Shown here: positions 17,442-26,610 of the stretch, one piece after another | Layout of the letters: the number at the start of each line of letters is the position of its first letter | How positions within the stretch are numbered: position 1 is the stretch's first letter | From: Nocardia sp. NBC_00565 | GTDB lineage: Bacteria; Actinomycetota; Actinomycetes; Mycobacteriales; Mycobacteriaceae | Direction: 5' to 3' | Assembly: GCF_036345915.1 (NCBI RefSeq) | Contig: NZ_CP107785.1 | Coordinates: 6,138,001 to 6,202,000, forward strand | DNA: 64,000 nucleotides | Translations under genes and position numbers: made by a program | The notes under the pieces: generated by a model | The model's database searches: none | The model's input: only the letters and a program-made list of their open reading frames with translations | What the model was told of the DNA's origin: nothing

Positions 17442-17701
17442 CCGCAGCATCGCCGCCCAGTGACGGCCGGTCACCCCGACCGGCCGTCGCTCGGCGTCTG
17501 CGTGCGGCCGGAAGTACCTGTGCCGCAAAGGTTCGCGCGTTCGGATCGTGGTTCAACGCGGTGCTCGGCGGGCAGGATTATCAGCGCTACGTGGACCATC
17601 TGCAGCGCAACCATCCCGGATGTGAGATCCCGTCCGAGCGTGAGTATTGGCGTCGACGTCATGCCGACGCGGACAACAATCCGCAGAACCGCTGCTGTTG
17701 A
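17438..17701 (+). CDS. YbdD/YjiX family protein, CstA partner
   Basis: About 87 aa. The conserved YbdD core is FGSWFNAVLGGQDYQRYVDH, then HLQRNHPGCEIPSEREYWRRR. Such small proteins are required for pyruvate transport by CstA-type transporters in E. coli. I placed the start at a TTG (17438) that overlaps the cstA TGA stop; upstream frame is an out-of-frame reading of cstA. The N-terminal 30 residues are a Ser/Pro/Arg-rich extension. A start further inside is possible. Confidence 0.85.
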   Translation: MTAASPPSDGRSPRPAVARRLRAAGSTCAAKVRAFGSWFNAVLGGQDYQRYVDHLQRNHPGCEIPSEREYWRRRHADADNNPQNRCC

Positions 17702-17881
17702 GCCGCCATTCGGTGTGATTGCGCTGCCGATAGGTTGGGTCCGTCGCCCGATCTGGGCCGAAACCTGATCCAGCGCGGGATAGTTCGAGGCACCTGGGAC
17801 TAGAACGTGCCATGCCGTTCCGGTGCGCGACTGCTCGATACGCGCCCGGGTGAAAATGAGCCACAACGGTCGGGCGCGGGA

Positions 17882-18418
17882 CTACTCGATCCGCAGCTGG
17901 GCGTCGGGCGCACCGCCCTCATGGTCCAGCAGCCAGCGTTTCACCGGCAGGCCCCAGCGGAACCCGCCGAGCGCGCCGCCGATGCGCAGTACACGGTGGC
18001 AGGGCACGAACAATGCCGCGGCATTGCGGGCGCAGGCGTTGGCGGCCGCGCGGGTGGCGTCCGGGCGTCCGGAGATGGCGGCGTATTCGGTGTAGGTGAC
18101 CGGGGCGCCCGCTGGGATCTTGCGCAGCACTTCCCATGCGTACATGAGGAATTCGCCGGATTGCTGGCGAACCTCGATGGGATCGATGGCGGTCAGCTCG
18201 CCGCGGTGGTAGGCCGCGATCGCGCGGCTCACCGCGCCGAGTTCGTCGCGCTGGCGCAACTTGCCGGGACGCAGACTCGGGTGGATCAGCTGCCGCAAGT
18301 TTTCGGCGTCGGTGGTCCAGCCGGAGGCGAGTACGACGCCATCGGCATCGACCAGCGCGGTGAAGGGGCCGATCGGCGTCTGCGAGGTCGCGAAATCAGC
18401 TGTCTGTGGCGCGGTCAC
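17882..18418 (-). CDS. ogt: Methylated-DNA-[protein]-cysteine S-methyltransferase
   Basis: 178 aa. The active-site PCHRV motif (with ARNAAALFVPCHRVLRIGG) is intact, and the HTH-like segment TYTEYAAISGRPDATRAAANAC precedes it. It removes O6-alkyl groups from guanine in DNA onto its own Cys in a suicide reaction. The GTG start overlaps the stop of the Ada-AlkA fusion gene by 4 bp, so the two repair genes form one operon, as in M. tuberculosis alkA-ogt (Rv1317c-Rv1316c). Confidence 0.97.
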   Translation of the reverse strand: MTAPQTADFATSQTPIGPFTALVDADGVVLASGWTTDAENLRQLIHPSLRPGKLRQRDELGAVSRAIAAYHRGELTAIDPIEVRQQSGEFLMYAWEVLRKIPAGAPVTYTEYAAISGRPDATRAAANACARNAAALFVPCHRVLRIGGALGGFRWGLPVKRWLLDHEGGAPDAQLRIE

Positions 18419-20034
18419 GATCTGGCCTTCGCTCTCGATGCGGCGACAGACTTCGTCGCGAGTGACTTCGGTGGGGTGGCTTTACGACCGGCGAGTGCGG
18501 CCTTCCACAGGTGCATGGACAGATACGAGCGCCACGGCGCCCAGCGCGCGGTATCGGTGAGGTCGACCCCGAGCAGTGCGGCGCCCTGGCGGACAACGAG
18601 ATCGGTATCGAGCAGGACATCCGGATCGGCCAGCAACCGCATGCTCACGTAATCGGCGGTCCACGGTCCGACGCCGTCCAGCGCCAATAGTTCGCGGCGT
18701 AGATCGTTGGCGGTGCGGCCCTGATGTAGCACCAGATCGCCGGAGGCGAGCGCCGCGGCTACGCCGATGATCGAGCGGATTCGACGCGCCGGGCCGGTCA
18801 GTACCTCGGCCCCGCGTTCGGCGATCACGGCCGGGGTCGGGAACAGCCGCGAGACCGGTCCGTCGATCGGCTCGCCGAGCGCCTCGACCAGCCGGGCCGT
18901 GTGGGTCGCGGCCGCTGAAACCGAGATCTGCTGCCCGATCATGGTGCGCAACAACAACTCCGGACCATCGAGACAGCCCGGCACCCGGATGCCTGCGGTG
19001 AACGGCGGGCGCGCGGGAGCGCGGCGCGCGGTACTCGCGCCGACGTTGAACGGGTGGCCGGCCGGTGCCGAACCGGCATCGGGGAGATCTTGCGCGGAGG
19101 TTGCCATGGCGGGCGGGTCGGCGGGCACCACGCCGAGCGCCTCATCGATGCCGACCGGGTCGGCGTCCAGATCCAGCAGGTGCCGCAATCGGGCGACGGT
19201 GGGCGCGAGGTCGCGCATATCGTGCAGGGACAGTTCGGCGCGCACGTGATCGCGCTGGAAGCTCAGGCGCGTGGTCGCATGGCCGTGCGGCGTGCGCACG
19301 CTCCGGGTATAGGCGCGGTCCTCCCACAGTTCTATGCCCGGCGCCACATGTGAGGAGAGGAACCACTCCAACCAACCCCGGTCCAGCGGTTCCCGGAACG
19401 GGAGTCGCAAGGTGAGTGAACCGTTGGTGGCGGGCACGACGTGATTGCCCGAGCGCGTCACCCGCTGCGCCTCGGTGCGCATGATGGTGGGGCTGACCGC
19501 AAACACCTCGCGGACGGTGTCGTTGAACTGGCGAATGCTGGCGAATCCGGCCGCGAAGGCGATATCGGACATCGGCATATTCGTGGTCTGGATCAGCAGC
19601 CGCGCGGTGTGCGCGCGATGGGCCCTGGCCAACGCCAGCGGGCCGGCCCCCAGTTCGGTGGTGAGCACTCGGGTCAGCTGGCGCTGCGAGTAGCCGAGGG
19701 TGGCGGCCAGCGCGGGTACGCCGCCGCGCTCGATGACGCCGTCACCGATCAGCCGCATCGCCCGCGCGGCCAGATCGGCCCGGGTGTTCCAGAGTGGCGA
19801 ACCCGGTGCGGCATCGGGCAGGCAGCGGCGGCAGGCGCGGTATCCGGCCTGCTGCGCCGCCGCGGCGGTCGGCAGGAACGTGACGTTCGTCGGTTTCGGC
19901 GTGATCGCCGGACATGAAGGGCGGCAATAGATTCCGGTAGTTCGCACCGCGGTGAAGAACTGGCCGTCGAATCGGGAGTCCCGGGTCGACACCGCCCGAT
20001 AGCAGCGCTCGAAATCCAAAGCCGTGATCGTCAC
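18415..20034 (-). CDS. alkA: Ada-AlkA fusion: Ada regulatory domain, AraC HTH and 3-methyladenine DNA glycosylase
   Basis: About 539 aa. Residues 1-80 form the Ada N-terminal zinc domain (FDGQFFTAVRTTGIYCRPSC with Cys-phosphotriester acceptor, then CRRC). Residues 85-190 are an AraC HTH (ALAATLGYSQRQLTRVL). The C-terminal half is AlkA glycosylase with helix-hairpin-helix LDGVGPWTADYVSMRLL and catalytic-site Asp in LLDTDLVVRQ. It senses methyl phosphotriesters, activates transcription and excises alkylated bases. The GTG at 20034 starts close to the DFERCYRAV motif; another GTG at 20061 is in frame. It overlaps ogt by 4 bp. Confidence 0.95.
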   Translation of the reverse strand: MTITALDFERCYRAVSTRDSRFDGQFFTAVRTTGIYCRPSCPAITPKPTNVTFLPTAAAAQQAGYRACRRCLPDAAPGSPLWNTRADLAARAMRLIGDGVIERGGVPALAATLGYSQRQLTRVLTTELGAGPLALARAHRAHTARLLIQTTNMPMSDIAFAAGFASIRQFNDTVREVFAVSPTIMRTEAQRVTRSGNHVVPATNGSLTLRLPFREPLDRGWLEWFLSSHVAPGIELWEDRAYTRSVRTPHGHATTRLSFQRDHVRAELSLHDMRDLAPTVARLRHLLDLDADPVGIDEALGVVPADPPAMATSAQDLPDAGSAPAGHPFNVGASTARRAPARPPFTAGIRVPGCLDGPELLLRTMIGQQISVSAAATHTARLVEALGEPIDGPVSRLFPTPAVIAERGAEVLTGPARRIRSIIGVAAALASGDLVLHQGRTANDLRRELLALDGVGPWTADYVSMRLLADPDVLLDTDLVVRQGAALLGVDLTDTARWAPWRSYLSMHLWKAALAGRKATPPKSLATKSVAASRAKARS

Positions 20035-20419
20035 CCAATCCACAATGGCAGTAACCGGCACCAGGCGCTAGCGGAAATCCGCCACATACCCACGCGGTGT
20101 GGCTGGACCAGGACAGGCTGCGAGTGGCCGGAGCGCCTATTCTCGCGGCCAATATGCGGTATCCCGCTGATCAGCGCTCAGCACGACCGCAGGGGTAGCG
20201 CGGGCCGATCTGCCCGCTCATCGCGAACACGGGTATGCCGCAGATGATTGCCATGATGTTCAACCCGATTCCGGCAGCGGTCGCACTCGGCACGTATGGC
20301 GAGCGCGACTCATTGTGCCTGCAGTGGGGCCAGTACCCGGGGGCCTGAACACCCATTCCCGCAGCGAATACCTGAAGCGCAGGTATGGCGGTGCAAGCTG
20401 GCGGGCGCCGCGGTGCCGG
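20035..20419. other. Interval between alkA and sbcC
   Basis: About 385 bp. A 61-codon minus-strand frame at 20171-20356 has a hydrophobic stretch (AAGIGLNIMAIICGIPVFAMSG), so a small membrane protein is possible. It has no clear ribosome-binding site and I recognise no family, so I do not call it a gene. No terminator or clear promoter is seen. Confidence 0.4.
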
Positions 20420-23400
20420 TCAGGCGACGGTGGTGCGGAGTTGGGAGCCTGCTCGGCCGCGGATGACGTGCAGGCGGCTGGGGATGCGCTGGCGCATTTC
20501 GTCGACGTGGCTCACCACGCCGACTACGCGGCCGCCTGCGCGGAGTTCGTCGAGGACGCCCATCACCGCGTCGAGGGTGTCGGCGTCGAGTCCGCCGAAG
20601 CCTTCGTCGATGAAGATGGTGTCGAGGACCACGCCGCCGGATTCGGCGGCCACGGTGTCGGCGAGGCCGAGGGCGAGTGACAGTGCGGCCATGAAACTTT
20701 CGCCGCCGGAGAGGGTTTTGGCGGGGCGGATGGCGCCGGTGTAGTCATCGCGGATGTCGAGGCCGAGGCCGCCGCGACGACCGCGTGGGCCTGCCTTGTC
20801 GGAGTGCACGAATTCGTAGCGGCCGCCGGACATGCGGCGCAGGCGAACGGATCCGGCCAGTGCGACTTCCTCCAACCTTGCGGCGAGTACATAGGAACGC
20901 AGTGACATTCGCCGGTTGTTCTCACCGCGACCCGCGACCACCTCGGCGAGCCCTGCCAGTTCCTCATGGGCGCGCTGCACCGGCGCGATCCGGTCTACCG
21001 CGGCCCACAGTTGACCGCCCAAGTCCTCCAACTGGTTCACTCGCCGCGTGGCCTCGGCGTGCGCGGCGACCGCGGCGTTCAACTGGGCCTGCGCGGCGGC
21101 GACGGCGGTCTCCAGCTCGTCGAGATCGCCGGGTTCGGTCGATGCGGCGGTTCGGATCTCCGGCTCCGCCAGCACCGCTTCCGCATGCGCGCGAGCCCGA
21201 TCGGCCGCGACCAATTCCGCGTCGATCTCCTGCTGCCGCTGCGTGGTTCGCGAGGCGTCGGTGACTACCCGCGCATAGGCCGTCAACAAAGCGACATCAT
21301 CACGCGGCACCCTCGCATTCGGTGACGCCGAAGCGGCGGTGTCCGAATCGTCGGCGACCGGGCGATCGGCCACGTCGCCCACGCCGGCATCGTCGACCCC
21401 CGAAGCATTCGGGACAACTACCCGGCTCGGCGCTGGTGCACCAGCCTGATCACCGGACGGCGCCTGCTCGATGACGAAACCTGCTGCGAGTGCGAGGCTT
21501 TCGACGCGATCGGCGATGACGGTGACTTGCTCGGCGGCGGCCGATGCGTCGTTGCGGGCGTCGCGGAGGGCGGTGGCGTCGCCGATCAGAGTGTTGAGCC
21601 GCGAACGGCGGCGGTCGATGGTTTTGTCGGCGCCCGCGGCGGTGTGCAGGCGGTCGGTGAGTTCGGTCAGACGGGTGGTGGTGGCGGCGATGCGGGTGGT
21701 GACGGTGCTGCGGCGGGTGTCGGATTCGCGGAGTTCGTCGTGCAGGCGGGTTTCGTCGGTGCGCAGGCGGGACAGTTCGGCGGTGAGGCTGTCGGCGAGG
21801 GCGGCGAGTTCGGCGGCGTCCTCGTAGCGGTCGGTGGCGGTGCGCAGGGCGGCGGCCAGTTCGACTCGGTCGGCGTCGCCACCGCGGGCGATGAGGGCTT
21901 CGATTTCGCGTTCCAGGCCGGTGATTCGGGCCAGCACCCGGTCGCGGGCGTCTTCGGCCGTACGTTCGTCGGCCGCTGCCGCCTCCTCGGCATCCTTCGA
22001 TACCGCGCTGGCCCCGGGGCGAGCGGGCGCGGGGTGGTCGGCGGATCCGCATACCGTGCACGGCTGTCCGTCGGTCAGCTGACCGGCGAGCTCCGCCGCC
22101 ATCCCGGCCAGCCTGCGCTCACGCAGCTCGAGGACGCGTTCCTTGGCATCGTTGTGGGCGGTGCGGGCCGATTCGAATTCGATCCGGGCGTGGTCGAGAG
22201 TTGTTCGGTGACCGGCGAGTTCGACCGCGGCCGTCGCCGCGATCTGCAGGCGTTCGCATTCGGCGGTCAGCGCGGGCAGTTTGGTTGCGGCCTCGGTGGT
22301 TTCGCGCAGCCGGGCGTCGATGGTGGCGATCGATTCGGGCAGCTGCTGGCGCAGTCGGGTCAGTTTGTCCACGCGGCCGGACAGTGCGGCGTCCTCGTCG
22401 CGCAGCTCGGCAAGTTCGCAGGTGAGCCGAGTCGCGGTGGCCGCGTCGGCGCTCACCTCGTCGAGCGCACCGATCTGAGCGCTCCACCGCCTGATGGCCG
22501 CATCGACATCGGCGGCCGCGGCGACGGTCGGTGCCCCGTCGGGGCCGGGCTCGACCGTGACGAGTTCATTGCCAGCAACATCCGCACCTGCGGGCTCGGC
22601 CAGCAGTACAGCCAATCGTGCTGCGATGCGGTGGGTTTCGTCGGTCTTGCGTCTGGCGTGCACCACCGCGGTGCGAGCTTCATCGATCGCCTCGGCGACC
22701 GGTGCGGCCCGGCGGGCGAGTTCCAGTTCGGCCTGCAGATCGGCACGGTGATCGGCGGCGGCCGCGTATTCGTCGAGCCGCTGGCGGGCGGCGGTCATCC
22801 GGCGGCGCAGTTCGTGCAGGCGACGTTGTTCCTCGGCGAGGGTTCTGGTGCGCGCCGATTCCTGTTGGCACCGTTCGGCTTCCGCGGCAGCGGTGGTGAG
22901 GGTGTCGCGCGCGGTCGCCAGCAGATCCTGCGACCAGCCGATCGCTTCCAACGGACCGACGGATTCGGCCGCGGCCTCCCCTGAGGCAACCGCCACCTGG
23001 GCGATCAACCGGTCGATGCCCTGCTTGCGGGACTCCACCTCGGCGGCCGAGGCACGACGCCGATCGGCCAGCCACTGCTCGGCGCTGCCGAATCGCTCAG
23101 TGTCGAAAAGCTTTTCGAGCAGCTTCTCGCGGTCCTCGTTCTCCGCGCGCAGGAACCGCGCGAAATCACCTTGCGGCAGCAGTGCGACCTGGAAGAACTG
23201 ATCGGCGCTCATGCCGAGCAATCGGATGATCTCGTCCCCGATATCGGTGAGGCGAGCAAGGTTCGTGCCACGCCCGTCCAGCCATTCCAGTGTCGCGGCG
23301 GCGTTCTCCTTGACCCAGCCGCTCTTGGCCCGCTTACTCGGCCGCTGGAATTCCGGCGAACGCGTCAGTCGCACGCGACGGCCGCCGAGCGTGGCCTCGA

Positions 23401-23641
23401 GCACCACCCGCGGCGGCGTCTGCTCATCGGCATGATCCGAGTGCAGCCGCTTACTCTCGCCCCGTGCGCCCGGCACGCTGCCGTACAGCGCGAACGCGAT
23501 GGCGTCGAGCACCGTCGTCTTCCCCGCGCCGGTCTGCCCGTGCAGCAGGAACAGCCCATCCGCCCCGAGCGCGTCGAAGTCGACAACCGTGGTCTCGGCA
23601 AACGGCCCGAACGCGGTCATCTCCAGCCGGTGCAGCCTCAT
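20420..23641 (-). CDS. sbcC: Exonuclease SbcCD subunit C (Rad50-like ATPase)
   Basis: 1073 aa. Walker A is HGQTGAGKTTVLDAIAFALYG near residue 35. Long coiled coils follow, interrupted in the middle by the zinc hook GQPCTVCGSADHP (CxxC). The C-terminal lobe has the signature TLSGGESFMAALSLALGLAD and Walker B FIDEGFGGLDADTLD. With SbcD it cleaves hairpins and processes double-strand ends. The ATG at 23641 is preceded by GGGGG. A 253-bp gap separates it from sbcD, unusual for a pair that is often overlapping. It may have its own promoter. Confidence 0.97.
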   Translation of the reverse strand: MRLHRLEMTAFGPFAETTVVDFDALGADGLFLLHGQTGAGKTTVLDAIAFALYGSVPGARGESKRLHSDHADEQTPPRVVLEATLGGRRVRLTRSPEFQRPSKRAKSGWVKENAAATLEWLDGRGTNLARLTDIGDEIIRLLGMSADQFFQVALLPQGDFARFLRAENEDREKLLEKLFDTERFGSAEQWLADRRRASAAEVESRKQGIDRLIAQVAVASGEAAAESVGPLEAIGWSQDLLATARDTLTTAAAEAERCQQESARTRTLAEEQRRLHELRRRMTAARQRLDEYAAAADHRADLQAELELARRAAPVAEAIDEARTAVVHARRKTDETHRIAARLAVLLAEPAGADVAGNELVTVEPGPDGAPTVAAAADVDAAIRRWSAQIGALDEVSADAATATRLTCELAELRDEDAALSGRVDKLTRLRQQLPESIATIDARLRETTEAATKLPALTAECERLQIAATAAVELAGHRTTLDHARIEFESARTAHNDAKERVLELRERRLAGMAAELAGQLTDGQPCTVCGSADHPAPARPGASAVSKDAEEAAAADERTAEDARDRVLARITGLEREIEALIARGGDADRVELAAALRTATDRYEDAAELAALADSLTAELSRLRTDETRLHDELRESDTRRSTVTTRIAATTTRLTELTDRLHTAAGADKTIDRRRSRLNTLIGDATALRDARNDASAAAEQVTVIADRVESLALAAGFVIEQAPSGDQAGAPAPSRVVVPNASGVDDAGVGDVADRPVADDSDTAASASPNARVPRDDVALLTAYARVVTDASRTTQRQQEIDAELVAADRARAHAEAVLAEPEIRTAASTEPGDLDELETAVAAAQAQLNAAVAAHAEATRRVNQLEDLGGQLWAAVDRIAPVQRAHEELAGLAEVVAGRGENNRRMSLRSYVLAARLEEVALAGSVRLRRMSGGRYEFVHSDKAGPRGRRGGLGLDIRDDYTGAIRPAKTLSGGESFMAALSLALGLADTVAAESGGVVLDTIFIDEGFGGLDADTLDAVMGVLDELRAGGRVVGVVSHVDEMRQRIPSRLHVIRGRAGSQLRTTVA

Positions 23642-23894
23642 GCAACGCCCCCGGTAATCGCTGTCCACGGGGCGGGCGCAACGCCGACCGGCGTCCGGCG
23701 AACTGAGCAGAATTCGCTCCCCGCGCCAGCGTCCACGGCAGATCTGCCGCGAGGACCGATGTTCGGCTCCGACGGCCCCGCAATGCGACTGGCTCCGGGG
23801 CCGCACCCGGACTCGATTCTCCGCAGCACGCAGCGCACCCCGGTACCGATCGCCGGTCTGGCTGGGCATGCTTCGCGGGCCGGCCGATACCCGC

Positions 23895-25076
23895 TCACGC
23901 GGAGAGTTCCCCGGCGAGGGTGACCGCGGCGGGAACGACCCGATCGGGTTCGGCGACCGCGGCGGCGAGTGCCCGTTCCAGCCAGGCCATTTCGCCCGGG
24001 GTGGGTTCGCCGCGGACGTCGGTGAGGAAGCTCTGCGCTACTTCGGTATCGCGGCGACCGTGCACGCGCTCACGGTAGCGCAACTCCGGGTTGCCTTCCG
24101 GGCGTGACCATTCCACGTGGACCGCGTGTGGGAAGCGTTCGCGCAATTTGCGCATGGCGTCGACGGGGCGGGCGTAGTCGGTCAGCGTCGCCGAGACGTA
24201 GTGCTCCTCGGCCTCGGAATGGGCTGCGTCGGTGAGCAATTCGTCGAGGGTGCCGGTGAGGCGGCTCAAGCCGCGCACGACTGGAAGGTCGCGGCGCTGC
24301 ACCGAACGCAGGCCGGTGGCATCCAGATCGACGAGCCAGACGGCCTTGCGGTGGGAGGTCTCGGCGAACGAATACGGCAGCGGGGAACCGCAGTAGCGCA
24401 CCGATTCCGACAACGTCTGCGGCGAATGCAGATGGCCGAGCGCCACATAGTCGATGCCGTCGAACGCGGACAACGGCACCGTCTCCACCCCGCCGACCGA
24501 GATCGAGCGCTCCGAACCGGTCGCCGCGCCGCCGACGACGAAGGCGTGCGCGAGCACCACCGTGCGGGTACCCGGACGCTCGGCGATATCGGCCCGGATC
24601 CGGCTCATCGCCGCGTCCAGAATGTCCGCGTGCGAACGCGCCAGTGGCGCACCGAGTTCGGCGCGGGTGATCTCCGGCTCCAGATAAGGGATGCCGTAGA
24701 ACGCGATCGCACCGTGCTCATCGGACAGCAATACCGGCTGATCGGCGGCGGCGACGGTGGTGCGCAGATGCAGTCCGCCCGCCGCCGCGAAACTGGCACC
24801 CGCGCCGAGCCGCGTCGGTGAGTCGTGATTGCCGGAGGTCGCGATGATCTGTGCCCCCGCCGCGCGGATGGCCTCGAAACCCTGGATACACACCGCGATC
24901 GCGTCGGCACTGGGTATCGACCGGTCGTACACATCCCCCGGCAGTACGACCACGTCCACCGACTCCGCGGCCACCAACGCGGCAACGGCCGCGAGCGCAC
25001 GAGCCTGATCGGCGAGCAGATCGACTCCATGGAATGTGCGCCCGATGTGCCAGTCCGAGGTGTGCAGCATCCGCAT
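23895..25076 (-). CDS. sbcD: Exonuclease SbcCD subunit D (Mre11-like nuclease)
   Basis: 393 aa. Metallophosphoesterase motifs are complete: SDWHIGR at the N-terminus, GDVYDRS, and GNHDSPTRL, with further conserved residues ALGHLHSPQ. It is the nuclease partner of SbcC. ATGs at 25076 and 25070 are both possible (MRMLHTSDWHIG). It reads toward sbcC, which starts 253 bp past its stop. The rmuC gene is divergent across a 319-bp gap. Confidence 0.96.
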   Translation of the reverse strand: MRMLHTSDWHIGRTFHGVDLLADQARALAAVAALVAAESVDVVVLPGDVYDRSIPSADAIAVCIQGFEAIRAAGAQIIATSGNHDSPTRLGAGASFAAAGGLHLRTTVAAADQPVLLSDEHGAIAFYGIPYLEPEITRAELGAPLARSHADILDAAMSRIRADIAERPGTRTVVLAHAFVVGGAATGSERSISVGGVETVPLSAFDGIDYVALGHLHSPQTLSESVRYCGSPLPYSFAETSHRKAVWLVDLDATGLRSVQRRDLPVVRGLSRLTGTLDELLTDAAHSEAEEHYVSATLTDYARPVDAMRKLRERFPHAVHVEWSRPEGNPELRYRERVHGRRDTEVAQSFLTDVRGEPTPGEMAWLERALAAAVAEPDRVVPAAVTLAGELSA

Positions 25077-25395
25077 GGCGCCAAACCGTAGGCGAACCCA
25101 CCGACAGACTTCAATTGCTGTGCCCGCCGTGTCGGATAGCGGTACCTCCCCTCCGGCGTGTTCACGGCGTTTCTCGATGACTGCGCGACACATTCGCGGG
25201 CGCAGTCTCGCCACGCAGCCGTGCAACGACGGGCCGCGAACCGAGATCGGACAACGCCCCGCTCGATTTGCTGCGCCATCTCCGTGACCAACGGAACAGT
25301 CCGAACCCACGGCTCCCAGCTATTTGCCGACGCGCTGCTGCCCGATAGCTCGCGGAGTTCGAACTTTGTCGGTGGGGTGGGGCACTATCTGCGCT
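25077..25395. other. Divergent intergenic region of sbcD and rmuC
   Basis: About 319 bp that must hold the promoters of two divergent DNA-repair genes. I see no convincing inverted repeat or SOS box of the LexA type (GAAC-N4-GTTC/TCGAAC-like) and no small gene. Nothing further can be supported. Confidence 0.4.
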
Positions 25396-26553
25396 ATGAC
25401 CGCACCGATGCTCGTCGCACTGATGCTGGTATTCGCCGCTGGGGTAGGGCTCGGGTGGCTCGGGCATACGGCGCGCGCCGGGCATCGGGCGACGGCGGCC
25501 GAGGCGAGACTGGCCGCGGCCACCGACAACGAGCGGCTACTGCGGCAGTCGCTCACCGCGGCGAACGAGGATGCGGCACGCAGACATTCGCATGCGATCG
25601 GTGCCATGGTCGATCCGCTGCGCGAGGCCGTCGGCGCGCTGAACCAGCACATCCAGCAGGTCGAACACCATCGCATCAACGCCTATTCGAGTCTGCGCGA
25701 ACAGGTCGCAGGCATGCAGCGCACCTCGCATCAGCTGACCAGCCAGACCAGTCAGTTGGTCGCCGCATTGCGCGCGCCGCAGGTACGCGGACGCTGGGGT
25801 GAGATCCAGTTGGAGCGAGTGGTGGAGCTGGCGGGCATGACCAGACACTGCGATTTCGACACCCAGGTGACCAGGGCCGCGCGCGGCGACGGCACGACCG
25901 AACGCACCGGCATGGTGCGCCCGGATCTGGTGGTCAACCTCGCGGGTGGCAGGCAGATCGTCGTCGACGCCAAGGTGCCGTTCACCGCATATCTCGACGC
26001 CACCATGTCCGATGACCCGGACGAGCGCGCCGAACTACTCGGCAGGCATGCCAAACATCTGCGCGCCCATATCGATCAGCTGGCCGACAAGGCGTATTGG
26101 CTGGCCTTCGATCCCACACCGGAGTTCGTGGTGCTGTTCGTGCCGGGCGACCCGTTCCTCGACGCGGCGCTGACCACCGATTCCGGACTACTCGAGTACG
26201 CCTTCGGCCGCAACGTGATCCTCGCCACTCCCACTACTTTGATCGCATTGCTGCGCACGATCGCGTTCGGGTGGCGACAGGAGGCGTTATCCCGCGATAT
26301 GGCAACCGTGCAGCAACTGGGCCGCGAGTTGTACAACCGGCTCGGCATGACCGGTCGGCATCTGGACCGGCTCGGCGCGCAACTCGGTAAGGCCGTCGAC
26401 GCTTTCAATTACACCGTCGCGTCGGTGGAGTCACGAGTGATGGTCACCGCGCGCAAACTCCACGATCTGGAAATCGCCGAACAGGAGGTGCCAGCAATCC
26501 AGCGGGTCGATACCTGGCCGAGGGCAGTCGGCTTCGCCGACGCCGACGATTAG
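25396..26553 (+). CDS. rmuC: DNA recombination protein RmuC
   Basis: 385 aa. A membrane segment at residues 4-24 (MLVALMLVFAAGVGLGWLG) is followed by a coiled coil. The RmuC domain has the RGRWGEIQLERVVELAGM motif, PDLVVNLAGGRQIVVDAKVP and VLFVPGDPFLDAAL. RmuC is a predicted nuclease-fold protein that limits recombination at inverted repeats. The ATG at 25396 places the membrane helix at the N-terminus. It neighbours sbcCD in a repair-gene block. Confidence 0.95.
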   Translation: MTAPMLVALMLVFAAGVGLGWLGHTARAGHRATAAEARLAAATDNERLLRQSLTAANEDAARRHSHAIGAMVDPLREAVGALNQHIQQVEHHRINAYSSLREQVAGMQRTSHQLTSQTSQLVAALRAPQVRGRWGEIQLERVVELAGMTRHCDFDTQVTRAARGDGTTERTGMVRPDLVVNLAGGRQIVVDAKVPFTAYLDATMSDDPDERAELLGRHAKHLRAHIDQLADKAYWLAFDPTPEFVVLFVPGDPFLDAALTTDSGLLEYAFGRNVILATPTTLIALLRTIAFGWRQEALSRDMATVQQLGRELYNRLGMTGRHLDRLGAQLGKAVDAFNYTVASVESRVMVTARKLHDLEIAEQEVPAIQRVDTWPRAVGFADADD

Positions 26554-26610
26554 CCCGGACGACCGCCGTGCCGTAACACCGCCGAACGCGGCGGCAGTTA
26601 GTGTCATAGT

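Noticed and set aside
15024..17528. 834-codon minus-strand open frame
   Set aside because: It is the antisense of cstA, rich in Arg/His/Asp with no motif; cstA has full family signatures and a ribosome-binding site.
20171..20356. 61-codon minus-strand frame with a hydrophobic stretch
   Set aside because: No ribosome-binding site and no family; left as a note in the interval entry.
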